Shown here: positions 8,647 through 17,214 of the stretch, piece after piece | Position numbering within the stretch: position 1 is the first letter of the stretch | Layout: every line of letters starts with the position of its first letter | Source: Eubacteriales bacterium | Lineage (GTDB): Bacteria > Bacillota > Clostridia > Christensenellales > CAG-138 | NCBI GenBank assembly: GCA_021373115.1 | Contig: JAJFTI010000016.1 | Span: forward strand, 1 to 64,000 | DNA length: 64,000 nucleotides | Direction: 5' to 3' | Notes under the pieces: generated by a model | Database searches by the model: none | What the model saw: the letters and a program-made list of their open reading frames with translations, nothing else | What the model was told of the DNA's origin: nothing | Translations under genes and position numbers: made by a program

Positions 8647-8672
8647 AAAAAAAAGCCCCGCACTGCGGAGCT
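8647..8672 (-). terminator. Terminator after the two-component operon
   Basis: On the minus strand, AGCTCCGC pairs with GCGGGGCT around AGT (one G-T pair), followed by a run of T. It lies 24 bases past the kinase stop. Confidence 0.85.
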
Positions 8673-8695
8673 TGCGTACCGTTTTGCCGTACGGT

Positions 8696-9757
8696 TCAGG
8701 ATTTCGCGCCGGAGGATTCGCCGGGCAGCAGCACGGTAAACGTCGTGCCCTTGCCTTCCCCGCTTTCCAGAGAAATGGTTCCGCCGCAAAGAATGACAAT
8801 CCGCTTCACCAGCGCGAGGCCGAGGCCGCTGCCCTGGACGGAGTGCGAACGCTCGCCCTGATAAAACTTGTCGAACGCGCGCTCCTTCACCTCTTCGGTC
8901 ATGCCGATTCCCGTGTCGCGGACGACGACGCGAACGCCGCCATTTGCGGCCCCGCAGTGGATGGAGAGCACGCCGAAGGGAACGGAGAATTTCACCGCGT
9001 TGTCGATAAGGTTGCTCCATACCTGCGCGAGCAGCGACTTGTTGCCGTAGAAGGGTGTCGCTTCAAGGCTCAGGTCGATGACGAGGCCCTTCTCCTCCCA
9101 GAGCGCTTCGTAACCAAGCAATACGCGACGGATCTGCTCGTCCAGCATGTAATTTTCTTTTTGCAGAACGATCTCCTGGTTTTCCAGCTGCGAAAGCGAG
9201 AGTATGCTCTGGGTGAGCCTGGTCAGGCGGCTGGTGTTTTCCAAAATACGCTCAATATAGCGCGCCTGTTCTTCCTTGCTCAGCGATTCGTCCTGCAGCA
9301 GCGTCGTATAGCCTTCTATGGCGGAAAGCGGTGTTTTGAACTCATGGGACACGTTGCTTACAAAGTCGCTGCGCAGCGTCTCCGTGCTGGCCAGCTCCTT
9401 GACCATGATGTTGAAGCTCGTTGCGATTTCCTCGATCTCTTTGGCGATGCTTTTTTCCTCCAGACGGACGGAGAAGTCGCCCTTTGCGACCTTCTTCGCC
9501 GCGTCGTTGATCTTTACAATGGGGGAGAGCATCTTGGTGGAGGCGTACGCCGCAATTCCTGTGCCAAGCAGGATCGTGAGCATGCCCATGTAGGTGGAGG
9601 AGGTCAGGATCGTTGTCAACGTACCGATGCGCAGCTTCAGCAGCATGTAGATAATGCCATAGGTGAGCACCATGGAAACGGTCACAATTCCCGCTATGAT
9701 CACGGCGAAGATCTGCGCCGCACGGGGGCGGGGTGCAAGGTCGGATATCTTACGCAT
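8696..9757 (-). CDS. Membrane sensor histidine kinase (HAMP-HisKA-HATPase)
   Basis: The 353-residue protein has two membrane segments (about 14-40 and 56-77) with almost no extracellular loop. A HAMP linker, HisKA with phospho-acceptor His in SNVSHEFKTPLS, and an ATPase domain with N box NLIDNAVKFS, G1 DTGIGM and G2 GSGLGLALVK follow. The tiny sensor loop suggests it senses membrane stress or a partner membrane protein, as in BceS/VanS-like intramembrane-sensing kinases; no partner transporter is nearby. It overlaps the response regulator gene by eight bases. Confidence 0.95.
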   Translation of the reverse strand: MRKISDLAPRPRAAQIFAVIIAGIVTVSMVLTYGIIYMLLKLRIGTLTTILTSSTYMGMLTILLGTGIAAYASTKMLSPIVKINDAAKKVAKGDFSVRLEEKSIAKEIEEIATSFNIMVKELASTETLRSDFVSNVSHEFKTPLSAIEGYTTLLQDESLSKEEQARYIERILENTSRLTRLTQSILSLSQLENQEIVLQKENYMLDEQIRRVLLGYEALWEEKGLVIDLSLEATPFYGNKSLLAQVWSNLIDNAVKFSVPFGVLSIHCGAANGGVRVVVRDTGIGMTEEVKERAFDKFYQGERSHSVQGSGLGLALVKRIVILCGGTISLESGEGKGTTFTVLLPGESSGAKS

Positions 9758-10427
9758 GCTTCTTCACCGCCTTGTATCCTAAACCACGAATCGTGACGAT
9801 TTCGAACTGCGCGTTTTCCTTATACCGCTCGCGAAGGCGGCTGATATGCACGTCCAGCGTATGCGGATCGCTTTCGGTATCCATGCCCCAGATTTCGTCC
9901 ATGATCTGCTGTTTGGTAAACACGCGGTTGGGGTTGGAGAGCAGTTTATAGAGAATATAGAACTCCTTCTGCGGCAGAACGCTGCAATCCCCGTCGATGC
10001 AGACGGTGAGGTCATCGAAGCACAGCTCCGCGTTTTCGAAGTGGATTCGCTTTTCGTTGACGATCTGTGCGCGTTTGAGCAGCGCGTTGATCCGCAGGAT
10101 CATTTCGTTGACGTTGACGGGTTTGACCATGTAGTCGTCCGTGCCCGCCTGAAAGCCGCTCTGCATGTCCTCAAAGGTATCCTTCGCGGTGATCATGAGC
10201 ACGGGCATGTTCAGCCCGTTTTTCCGCATGCTGCGGACGAACTCGTACCCGTCCATGTTCGGCATCATAATGTCCGAAACGACGAGGTCGATGTATTGCT
10301 TCTCCAGCACGTCCCAGGCGTCCACGCCGTCCCGCGCTTCGTAGTAGACAAAGCCGTTTTTGGACAGCACGGTGCAAAAGAGCTCGCGCAGCGCTTTATC
10401 GTCTTCCACAACAAGAATCTGAAACAT
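9750..10427 (-). CDS. OmpR/PhoB-family response regulator
   Basis: The 225-residue protein has an N-terminal receiver (ILVVEDD, phospho-acceptor Asp in LVVSDIMMPN, switch Lys in MVKPV) and a C-terminal winged helix (QQIMDEIWG, DPHTLDVHISRLRERY, RGLGYKAV). The start at 10427 is fixed by GGAGG five bases upstream; a longer frame to 10472 adds 15 unrelated residues. It pairs with the overlapping kinase. Target genes cannot be inferred from the window. Confidence 0.96.
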   Translation of the reverse strand: MFQILVVEDDKALRELFCTVLSKNGFVYYEARDGVDAWDVLEKQYIDLVVSDIMMPNMDGYEFVRSMRKNGLNMPVLMITAKDTFEDMQSGFQAGTDDYMVKPVNVNEMILRINALLKRAQIVNEKRIHFENAELCFDDLTVCIDGDCSVLPQKEFYILYKLLSNPNRVFTKQQIMDEIWGMDTESDPHTLDVHISRLRERYKENAQFEIVTIRGLGYKAVKKHA

Positions 10428-10494
10428 GGCATCCTCCGAAAGTACCGTCGGCTGTCGGGTGGCCGATTCCATCCGGTCGTAATTTAACAGGGTA

Positions 10495-11163
10495 TCACGG
10501 CTTCGTTAAATTTTTCTCAAAAGCAGACTGGAAAAAGTCGCTGTCTTCGGGGGTGGCGCTCCAGAGAACCAGCAGGCGGCCCTGCTCCACCGAGATTTCG
10601 GCGGGGGCGGAGGTGAACGCGTTGCTCACGCCAAGCGGAAAATCGTCCGTCAGCGCCGCGTCGGTCAGCGGATACTTCAGGCCGCGCTCATAAACCCCGC
10701 ACGCGGTTTTGTCATAGGCAAACACGGAGACGATTCCGGTAAGCCCCGCGCGAAACCGGAGGGTTTCCCGCTCGAGAATCGCTATGGTTTGCTCCTCGCC
10801 AAGCAGGCAGGCACGCGCGCCGCGCCCCTGCAGAAAGGCAAGCGTTTGAATGTTTGCGAGCGTATGGTCGAGCCGGCCGCCCACGCTGCCGAGCAGGATA
10901 AACCGGCGATAGCCGAGCGAAAGGCCGAGCCTGGCCGCGAGCATGGCGTCCGTATCGTCCTTTTCCGCCGGGTGGCGCACGACGTGTTCCCCCTCTGGCA
11001 CATAGCCAAGCGAGTCAAAATCTCCGACCACATAGTCGGCCTTTACGCCGCCCAGGTTACGGTACCCCGCGTCCGCGGCGATGACAAGATCGCCCGGCTT
11101 GGGAGCGGGCGGCTGTTCCTGCGGCAGCGCGCAGACGATATAGCAGATCGATGACTGGTCCAT
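10495..11163 (-). CDS. Thiamine pyrophosphokinase
   Basis: This enzyme makes thiamine diphosphate from thiamine and ATP. The 222 residues show family motifs: AADAGYRNL, VVGDFDSLG, EKDDTDAMLA, LLGSVGGRLDHTLANI and, in the C-terminal beta-barrel domain, the final SNAF segment. ATG 11163 gives the length usual for the family. It lacks a clear ribosome binding site, and an extended frame up to 11277 exists, so the start is uncertain. It is divergent from the exonuclease gene, sharing an intergenic region of about 150 bases. Confidence 0.92.
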   Translation of the reverse strand: MDQSSICYIVCALPQEQPPAPKPGDLVIAADAGYRNLGGVKADYVVGDFDSLGYVPEGEHVVRHPAEKDDTDAMLAARLGLSLGYRRFILLGSVGGRLDHTLANIQTLAFLQGRGARACLLGEEQTIAILERETLRFRAGLTGIVSVFAYDKTACGVYERGLKYPLTDAALTDDFPLGVSNAFTSAPAEISVEQGRLLVLWSATPEDSDFFQSAFEKNLTKP

Positions 11164-11259
11164 ATTCGTATTTATATCATGTTTGCGCCGCGAAGAAAAG
11201 CCGCGCCGGCACGGTAAAAGCAGATTTGCGAAAAGTCGCCGTTTTTTTCTTGCAAGGTA

Positions 11260-11268
11260 TGGTATAAT
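11260..11268 (+). promoter_or_regulatory. Extended -10 promoter for the exonuclease operon
   Basis: TGGTATAAT is a TGnTATAAT extended -10 box about 50 bases before the exonuclease start. No good -35 is visible, as is usual for this promoter class. Confidence 0.5.
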
Positions 11269-11318
11269 AGCGCTCATATAGCCAGTTTTTCATCATTCTT
11301 TCGAAGGGGAGACGCGGA

Positions 11319-11897
11319 TTGCCGGGTTTGTTCGAACGTAATGAATTCGATACCTATACGGCAATCGACGTGGAAACGCCGAACCGGTATTCGCGTTCGA
11401 TCTGCTCCATTGGACTTGTGCACGTGGAAGCGGCGGGCGAGCCGCAGTGCAGATGCTACCTCGTGAATCCGGAGGACGATTTTGACGGGATCAACATTTC
11501 CATCCATGGCATCCGGCCGGAGGATGTGGAATGCGAACCGACGCTGGAAACGATCTGGCCGGAGATTGAACCGTTCTTTTCCGGCGGACTGCTGCTGGCG
11601 CACAACGCGCTTTTCGACCTGCCGGTAATGCGGCGCGCGCTGGAGCGGCACGGAATCTACCCGGAGGAACCCTGGCGGTATCTCTGCACGCTGGAGCAGT
11701 CGCGCAGGCACATTCCGAAATACGCCTTTGGCAGCCACCGGCTGGACGCCCTCTGTGAAGGACTGGGAATTGCGCTGGAGAACCATCACGACGCGCTCTG
11801 CGACGCGCTGGCCTGCGCCAATCTTTATGAATACTTACGCGCGCGCTATGGATGCGCGCCGTCGCAAATCAAGATATACCCGAAAGACGGGCAATAG
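11319..11897 (+). CDS. DnaQ-like 3'-5' exonuclease (DEDDh)
   Basis: The 192-residue single-domain protein has Exo I AIDVETP, Exo II HNALFD and Exo III HHDALCDA, so the acidic residues and the His of the DEDDh family are present. The central SIHGIRPEDV segment is typical of polymerase III epsilon-like exonucleases. No polymerase or helicase domain is attached, so a role in DNA repair or small RNA/DNA degradation is likely but unproven. It starts at TTG 11319 after GGGGAG and is followed at 22 bases by the cysteine-rich protein gene. Confidence 0.9.
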   Translation: MPGLFERNEFDTYTAIDVETPNRYSRSICSIGLVHVEAAGEPQCRCYLVNPEDDFDGINISIHGIRPEDVECEPTLETIWPEIEPFFSGGLLLAHNALFDLPVMRRALERHGIYPEEPWRYLCTLEQSRRHIPKYAFGSHRLDALCEGLGIALENHHDALCDALACANLYEYLRARYGCAPSQIKIYPKDGQ

Positions 11898-11918
11898 AAA
11901 AGGAGGAACCAAATCCAT

Positions 11919-12629
11919 ATGGACGACCCCGGGCGACCTACCCTTCCTAGTATTCCACTCGAGGAAATCAATCCCGAAAAATGCTACTTTAACCCCGGCT
12001 GCGCAATGAGCCTCTACCGGCCGGAAGCGGTGGACGAGATTCTTTACCTGCTCAACCGGCGGTTCTTGCCAACCAAGCTGCATACAACCTGCTGCCGGCA
12101 CGATCCAAACCTGCCGGACGGCTCCACCATTATCAACAACTGCGCCGGATGCGATCGTCGGTTTCGCTCCCTTTACGAGGGGGTTCAAACCATCTCCGTC
12201 TGGGAGGTGCTGGACGCAATCCCCGCGTTGCCGCTGCCAACCTACGACGGCCTGCGTCTCTCCGTTCACGACTCCTGCTCGTTCCGTAAAAAACCGCAGG
12301 TGCACGCCGCGGTGCGGAGCCTGCTGGACAAGATGCATATCGAAGTGACCGAGTCGGAATGCTCCGGCACAAAATCGATCTGCTGCGGGGATAATTTCTA
12401 CCCGCATGTCTCCGCGGAGGAAGTCAACGCGTTTCAGAAGAAGCGCGCCGCGCAGATGCCCTGCCAGGACGTGGCGGTCTACTGCGTTTCCTGCATCAAG
12501 TCCATGGCGATCGGCGGAAAAACGCCGCATCATCTGATGGATCTCGTGCTGGGGCTGCCGACCGAGCCAAGGGAGACGCGCGTGGACGTCTACCACAAGG
12601 AACTGGATGATTATATTGAAGAACACTGA
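11919..12629 (+). CDS. Cysteine-rich (CCG-like) Fe-S-binding protein
   Basis: The 236 residues contain two Cys clusters like those of the CCG domain in heterodisulfide-reductase and glycolate-oxidase subunits. The first is CYFNPGC with CCRHD and CAGCDRRF. The second is HDSCSFRK with CSGTKSICCGDNF and CVSCIKS. Proteins of this kind bind an Fe-S cluster and often act in electron transfer. No membrane segment or other redox gene lies next to it. AGGAGG precedes ATG 11919, and the gene overlaps the following GNAT gene, so the three form one operon. Confidence 0.8.
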   Translation: MDDPGRPTLPSIPLEEINPEKCYFNPGCAMSLYRPEAVDEILYLLNRRFLPTKLHTTCCRHDPNLPDGSTIINNCAGCDRRFRSLYEGVQTISVWEVLDAIPALPLPTYDGLRLSVHDSCSFRKKPQVHAAVRSLLDKMHIEVTESECSGTKSICCGDNFYPHVSAEEVNAFQKKRAAQMPCQDVAVYCVSCIKSMAIGGKTPHHLMDLVLGLPTEPRETRVDVYHKELDDYIEEH

Positions 12630-13083
12630 CGAAAAACCAACCATTACGCGCTGCGAAGGAACAGATTCCACCTTTCAGGCACTGACGGTAGAGCTGGACG
12701 AAGACCTCCAGGCGCGGTATGGCGCGCAAATGGATTTTTTCGGCAGGTACAATCATGCGAGCGACGTTAAGAACGCGGTCTATGCCTGCGTAGACGATGC
12801 TCCGGCGGGCTGCGGCTGCTTTAAGCCCTTTTCGGACGGTACGGTTGAGATGAAACGCGTGTTCGTTCGAAAGGAACTGCGCGGCAGAGGAATCGCGCGG
12901 GCGGTGATGCGCGCGCTGGAAGCCTGGGCGCGGGAGCTCGGGTATCAAAGCGCCGTACTGGAGACGGGCATTCTCCAGCCGGAAGCGATTCGCCTCTACG
13001 AAGCGGCGGGTTATAAGCGCATCCCGAACTATCCGCCGTATGAGAACGTGAAGGAGAGCGTTTGCTACCAAAAAACGCTCTGA
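12607..13083 (+). CDS. GNAT family N-acetyltransferase
   Basis: The 158 residues show the GNAT core: substrate strand VEMKRVFV, acetyl-CoA loop RKELRGRGIARAVM near residue 90, and C-terminal LETGILQPEAIRLYEAAGY. The substrate, small molecule or protein N-terminus, is not evident. It overlaps the preceding gene by 23 bases, indicating translational coupling, and is the last gene before a strong terminator. Confidence 0.92.
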   Translation: MIILKNTDEKPTITRCEGTDSTFQALTVELDEDLQARYGAQMDFFGRYNHASDVKNAVYACVDDAPAGCGCFKPFSDGTVEMKRVFVRKELRGRGIARAVMRALEAWARELGYQSAVLETGILQPEAIRLYEAAGYKRIPNYPPYENVKESVCYQKTL

Positions 13084-13103
13084 AACAGCCAATACCGAAA
13101 CAA

Positions 13104-13140
13104 AAACCGTCTTTGGGATCAACCGAAGACGGTTTTTTAT
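13104..13140. terminator. Bidirectional terminator
   Basis: AAACCGTCTT (13104-13113) pairs perfectly with AAGACGGTTT (13126-13135), then TTTAT. It serves the GNAT gene and the convergent MBL-fold gene. Confidence 0.88.
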
Positions 13141-13155
13141 TGATGCTTTACTCCT

Positions 13156-13887
13156 TTAGCGCGAATTCGATTCTTTTGCGGGGATTCGTTTTCTTCCGTC
13201 CATAAAGTGGCGGTACCGGACGAGGTCCTCCGGCGGGAACGGATTCCCGTGGGTGGGAAGGATACGGCTGGGGTTCACCGCAAGCATGCGATCCCAGGAG
13301 CGCTGATATTCGGCGAAATCCTCCACGAGAATACTCTGCCGCGCGGGCGCGAGAAATGAGTTTCCGGCTGCGTCGCCGCAGAACAAATCGCCCGTTTCCT
13401 CCAGCAGCAGCGCGATGGAATCCGCCGTGTGTCCGGGCAGAAACAGGATGCGGATGGGCAGACCCAGCGCAAGAAACGGCTGGTCGTCCTCGTTCCTCAC
13501 AATAATTGCGGATTCATTCGGGATAATCGGGGACAGTGCCCTGTGCCGGATTGCGCCGGAAAGCAGCGCCGCCGTACGGGTGAGATAGACCGTTCCGGGC
13601 GGCATGGCGTTTATTCCGGCAGCCAGCCGGGGCACGCTTTTCTCGCTGCAGACGAGGCGCGCGCCCGCCGTTTGGAGCAGCTCGCCGAGGAAACCGGTGT
13701 GGTCGTCATGCGCGTGGGTCAGAAAGGCGAACTTGAGCTCACGAAGCGGCGCAAACCCGCAAAACCGCCGGGCGTATTGCTTCAGCCCGCCCGCATAGCC
13801 GGTATCCACGGCGATCCAGCCGAGCGGCGTTTCGAGCACATAACTGCGAACAAGGGGATTGCCGATTTCCCGAATCTTGATCTTCAT
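13156..13887 (-). CDS. MBL-fold metallohydrolase
   Basis: The 243 residues have the metallo-beta-lactamase fold with metal ligands THAHDDHTG (HxHxDH), LPGHTADS, FCGDAAG and a C-terminal TTH-like segment PTHGNP. This is the glyoxalase-II-like branch. It is soluble and its substrate is unknown. It stands alone between the GNAT operon (convergent) and the PadR gene (divergent). ATG 13887 has no strong ribosome binding site. Confidence 0.88.
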   Translation of the reverse strand: MKIKIREIGNPLVRSYVLETPLGWIAVDTGYAGGLKQYARRFCGFAPLRELKFAFLTHAHDDHTGFLGELLQTAGARLVCSEKSVPRLAAGINAMPPGTVYLTRTAALLSGAIRHRALSPIIPNESAIIVRNEDDQPFLALGLPIRILFLPGHTADSIALLLEETGDLFCGDAAGNSFLAPARQSILVEDFAEYQRSWDRMLAVNPSRILPTHGNPFPPEDLVRYRHFMDGRKRIPAKESNSR

Positions 13888-14044
13888 CCGGATTCGCCTC
13901 GCTTTCTGCGTTTAGAATAGCACAACCGTATGCGCCCGAACAGCGGAGATTACCGTGTGATCAAACGAATTTCGGTAACAATATAATGGACGATTCGCAC
14001 CAATATAAAATTAAACATAAGGTGAAAAATATAATAAAAACATA

Positions 14045-14074
14045 TTGACAATGATGTGTGACATACAGTATAAT
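14045..14074 (+). promoter_or_regulatory. Promoter and PadR-type operator
   Basis: TTGACA (14045-14050) and TATAAT (14069-14074) are 18 bases apart. The spacer holds ATGT-GTG-ACAT (14054-14064), a dyad of the ATGT/ACAT kind bound by PadR proteins. The PadR gene starts 18 bases downstream, so autorepression is likely. Confidence 0.72.
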
Positions 14075-14092
14075 GCGTCCGAGGTGATACGA

Positions 14093-14431
14093 ATGCCGGA
14101 ATTTGAACCGATGCAAAACATGCTGACCGAGCTCCGCCGCGGCAGCCTGACGCTTGCGGTGCTTGGCAGCCTTCGGGAACCGAGATACGGTTACGCACTT
14201 TTGCAAACCCTGACCGAGCAGGGCATCGACATTGAGGCGAACACGCTGTATCCGCTGCTTAGAAGGCTCGAAAGTCAGGAACTCCTCACCAGCGATTGGG
14301 ATACGAGCGAGAACCGGCCGCGAAAATACTACGTCGTCAGCCAAAAGGGCAAGGAAGCGCTGGTGCAGCTGATGAAGGAATGGGAACATATGCAGAGAAG
14401 CATTTCGGCCATCTGCGGGAAGGGAGAGTAA
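14093..14431 (+). CDS. PadR family transcriptional regulator
   Basis: The 112 residues form a PadR winged helix: LTLAVLGSLREPRYGYALLQ, LYPLLRRLESQELL and the wing RPRKYYVVSQKGKEAL. The start at 14093 is supported by GAGGTGAT; an ATG at 14045 would overlap the promoter. It sits two bases before the membrane protein gene below. Such PadR/HAAS pairs are common in Bacillota: the repressor responds to envelope or drug signals and controls its own operon. Confidence 0.93.
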   Translation: MPEFEPMQNMLTELRRGSLTLAVLGSLREPRYGYALLQTLTEQGIDIEANTLYPLLRRLESQELLTSDWDTSENRPRKYYVVSQKGKEALVQLMKEWEHMQRSISAICGKGE

Positions 14432-14433
14432 CC

Positions 14434-15447
14434 ATGGAAAATACGATTGAACGGTATGTATACGACGTTGCGCGCCGTTTGCCGGAGAAGGAACGCGAAG
14501 AGGTAAAAAAGGAACTTCGCGCGAATATTTACGATATGCTGCCGGAAAATGCGAGCGAAGCGGAAATTGAGAAGGTTCTATACGAACTTGGCTCGCCCGC
14601 CTCGCTGGCGGGAAAGTACCGCCAGAACCCGCGCTACCTGATTTCGCCCGCGTATTACGACGAATATGTAAGCGTGCTCAAGTGGGTGCTCCCGCTCGTC
14701 GGGGTGATCGTGATGGTGATCGGGTTTATCACGGGAACCGTTATGGCGCTCAAGATTGATACGAGCAAATACTATCTCGTGGCGACAAAGATCATTTCGC
14801 AGGGGATTTCCATGGGCGTTTCCGCCGCTTTCCAGGCGCTGATCTGGACGACGGTCGGTTTCGTAATTGCGGAGCGCAGCGGACAAAGGGCGGAGCAGAG
14901 CGGAAAGCACAGCTGGAGGATTCAGGACCTCCCCGAGGTGCAGAAGAGCGGGCAGACGCATATTCCGCTTTCGGAAGGCGTTGCCGAGCTGGTCGTGATG
15001 ACGGTCTTTTCGGTGATTGGTATTCTGTTCTGCACGGGGAGACTACCGTTTGCGATGGCGTTCTCCGAAGAGGGACTGCACTTTACGACCGTTTTTAACC
15101 CGGACTTTCTTGTCCTTTGGATTCCGGCGATTCTTGTCACGTTCGTACTGGGCGTTATCGTTGGGATTACGAAGATCAAGGACCGTCGCTGGTCCGTACC
15201 GGTCTGCGTATCGGTGGTGGCAAAATCGCTTGTCAGCATGGCGATGTCGCTGTATCTGCTGAACCAGCCGAACATGTTTTCGAGCGAGTTCCTTACCTTC
15301 CTGAGCAATGTGGGCGTACTGCAGGCATTGCCGCAGGTGAATGGGAAGAACGTACTCCTCGTTGTGCTGATGGTGCTTATCGTGATCGGCACGATTTCCG
15401 AGTGTGTGAAAACCGTGACCATGACGATTAAAAACCGGGATAAATAG
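14434..15447 (+). CDS. HAAS/DUF1700-type membrane protein
   Basis: The 337-residue protein begins with a cytoplasmic helical HAAS-like domain (YDVARRLPEKEREEVKKEL, then YELGSPASLAGKYR). About six membrane segments follow, at roughly 80-105, 125-150, 190-210, 230-255, 270-290 and 305-330. HAAS domains are thought to signal to, or be regulated with, the adjacent PadR protein. AGGGAG lies before ATG 14434. No transporter ATPase is nearby, so its output is unknown. Confidence 0.82.
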   Translation: MENTIERYVYDVARRLPEKEREEVKKELRANIYDMLPENASEAEIEKVLYELGSPASLAGKYRQNPRYLISPAYYDEYVSVLKWVLPLVGVIVMVIGFITGTVMALKIDTSKYYLVATKIISQGISMGVSAAFQALIWTTVGFVIAERSGQRAEQSGKHSWRIQDLPEVQKSGQTHIPLSEGVAELVVMTVFSVIGILFCTGRLPFAMAFSEEGLHFTTVFNPDFLVLWIPAILVTFVLGVIVGITKIKDRRWSVPVCVSVVAKSLVSMAMSLYLLNQPNMFSSEFLTFLSNVGVLQALPQVNGKNVLLVVLMVLIVIGTISECVKTVTMTIKNRDK

Positions 15448-15483
15448 AACGAATCAACAATAGCCGCACCCTGGCTGCAACAA

Positions 15484-15530
15484 AAATCGCTTTCACCCGT
15501 ACTGTGCGGATGAAAGCGATTCGTTTGTTA
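15484..15530. terminator. Bidirectional terminator
   Basis: AATCGCTTTCACCCG pairs with CGGATGAAAGCGATT with one mismatch around TACTGTG. A and T runs stand on both sides. It separates the convergent HAAS and acetyltransferase genes. Confidence 0.85.
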
Positions 15531-15542
15531 CCGGATGCGTTT

Positions 15543-16169
15543 CTAGACCAGCCGTTCGATGCGACCGTTCATGATATCCTCCAGATGCGCCTGCACGGCC
15601 TCCGGCGGCCAGTCCCACCAGCGCAGAGTAAGCAGCGCCTCGATCGTTTCCGGCGGGAAACGCCGTTTAATCGGCCGTGCCGGAACGCCGCCAACGATTG
15701 TGTAGGGTTCAACGTCCTTCGAAACGACCGCGCGCGCGCCTATGATTGCGCCGTCGCCAATGGTAACGCCCTGCAGAATGACCGCCTCATAACCGATCCA
15801 TACGTCGTTGCCGACGATGATATCGCCTTTGTTGTCCCAGGCGGAAGCAACGTCCGCCCAGTCCAGACCCCAGTGATTCGCAAAGATCGGAAAAGGGTAG
15901 GTAGAAAGCGACTGCCTCGCGTGGTTTGCGCTCGTAAAGAGAAACTTTGCCCCGCAGGCAATCGAGCAGTACTTTCCGATGATGAGGCGCTCGGGATTGA
16001 CCGGGTAATGGTAAAGCACGTTGTTGGTTTGAAACTGCGCGGGATCGTTAACAAAATCGTTGTAAAACGTGTAGTCCCCTACGAGGATGCCGGGGTCGGT
16101 GACGACGTTCTTCAGATAGACGGTTTCATGATCCCTTCGCGGGTAAATGATGTTGTCCGGAATAGTCAT
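15543..16169 (-). CDS. CatB/Vat-type O-acetyltransferase (left-handed beta helix)
   Basis: The 208 residues are a hexapeptide-repeat acetyltransferase of the xenobiotic branch. IGKYCSIACGAKF, the active-site His in SANHARQS, WIGYEAVILQGVTIGDGA, AVVSKDV and GVPARPIKRRF are all present. Close family members inactivate chloramphenicol or streptogramin A, but many chromosomal relatives have unknown substrates, so resistance is only possible. AAAGGAG seven bases before ATG 16169 fixes the start. It is a single gene between two terminators. Confidence 0.9.
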   Translation of the reverse strand: MTIPDNIIYPRRDHETVYLKNVVTDPGILVGDYTFYNDFVNDPAQFQTNNVLYHYPVNPERLIIGKYCSIACGAKFLFTSANHARQSLSTYPFPIFANHWGLDWADVASAWDNKGDIIVGNDVWIGYEAVILQGVTIGDGAIIGARAVVSKDVEPYTIVGGVPARPIKRRFPPETIEALLTLRWWDWPPEAVQAHLEDIMNGRIERLV

Positions 16170-16415
16170 GATCAAACTCCTTTGTTGTTTTCATTTGATG
16201 CGGTTCTCTTTGGCTGACTATTCCGGCGAAGACAATGCAGCGCTTCATACTCCCTCCGGTTCTATGTATTACGATTTGTCCTTCCGGTAAACCGCGGAAC
16301 GTGGCTGGAAACAGAAAAAATCATCGCATGGGAAAAAAGCGTCCGTTTGCGCGAGAATCTGCCGCATGGCGGCCGTGCCGGAAAAGGCGCGGTGTCGCAG
16401 GGGCGGGAGAATCGG
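16170..16415. other. Intergenic, nothing recognised
   Basis: These 246 bases lie upstream of the acetyltransferase and downstream of the zinc-ribbon gene. No RNA, hairpin terminator or conserved gene is visible. Confidence 0.5.
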
Positions 16416-17024
16416 CTACTCGTTCGTTTTTATGTGATTCAGTTTTTCCATCAACTCTGTTCCGGCAAGATATTCGAGCAACAACGCATCCTGTTCTTCG
16501 GATGCCGTGGTTTCTTTCAATCGTCCGGCTTGTTCGTTTAAATAGAGCGCCTCCGCCAGTTTCACGGTGTCCAACATATGCTGATAAAAATAGAGACGTT
16601 TGTATTCCATGTTAAAAGCAATGCTTTGAAGCTCGTCCTTCATCTTTTTGTCCGAGTTTTGATTGTTTTTTGCAAGCTGCTTGCATGCTTTCCGAAGAAT
16701 ATCGCGCTGAAGCGGGGTCAACTCCGATGCGTCGCATTCCGCGTAACCAAGTCTTACTCGCGCGTATTGTTCAGCGCCGCATTTTCGGCAGATATCCTTT
16801 CCGCCGATGATTACAACATACCTGCCGTCGCTCGATTTGCCTTCGGGCGGCGAATGCCAGTCGTGTTCAGTTGCGCGCTGTTCCCCGCAGATGGTGCATT
16901 GTTCGGCGCACTCGCCTTTCATCGGCACGAAATGATGCGCATGCGCAACGCTGCGTATCGCCCCGCATCGTTTGCATATTCGCCCGTTCCATTTGTGGCC
17001 GAACAATTTACAGGCAGCTTCCAT
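16416..17024 (-). CDS. Unrecognised protein with N-terminal zinc ribbons
   Basis: The 202-residue protein is not assigned to a family. Its first 90 residues carry three Cys pairs: CKLFGHKWNGRICKRCG (similar to short prophage DUF1660-like knuckles), CAEQCTICG and CRKCG. These could bind two zinc ions. The rest is a charged, mainly helical region ending KLNHIKTNE. There is no signal peptide or membrane segment. GGAGG before ATG 17024 sets the start, which drops seven residues from the longest frame. Confidence 0.72.
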   Translation of the reverse strand: MEAACKLFGHKWNGRICKRCGAIRSVAHAHHFVPMKGECAEQCTICGEQRATEHDWHSPPEGKSSDGRYVVIIGGKDICRKCGAEQYARVRLGYAECDASELTPLQRDILRKACKQLAKNNQNSDKKMKDELQSIAFNMEYKRLYFYQHMLDTVKLAEALYLNEQAGRLKETTASEEQDALLLEYLAGTELMEKLNHIKTNE

Positions 17025-17106
17025 GTTGCGTTTCCTCCACTGCAATATTCATAATTTTCTTCGCATATCACGGACGAAACATAAGCCGAAGGTCACATCT
17101 TTGCAG

Positions 17107-17150
17107 AAAAAAAGAACTCTTATTGATTGTACATCAAAACAGAGTTCTTT
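17107..17150 (-). terminator. Terminator after the DMT exporter
   Basis: AGAACTCT and AGAGTTCT pair, with extra A-T pairs outside, around a 20-base loop. On the minus strand a run of seven T follows. Confidence 0.78.
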
Positions 17151-17214
17151 TGTATACTGATTTTCAATTTTGATAAGGGTTAAATATTGTCTTTCACGTA
17201 TAAATGATATCTGG

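Noticed and set aside
15543..16169. Calling the CatB/Vat-type gene an antibiotic resistance gene
   Set aside because: The fold is right, but many chromosomal homologues act on unknown substrates, and there is no mobile context or resistance partner here.
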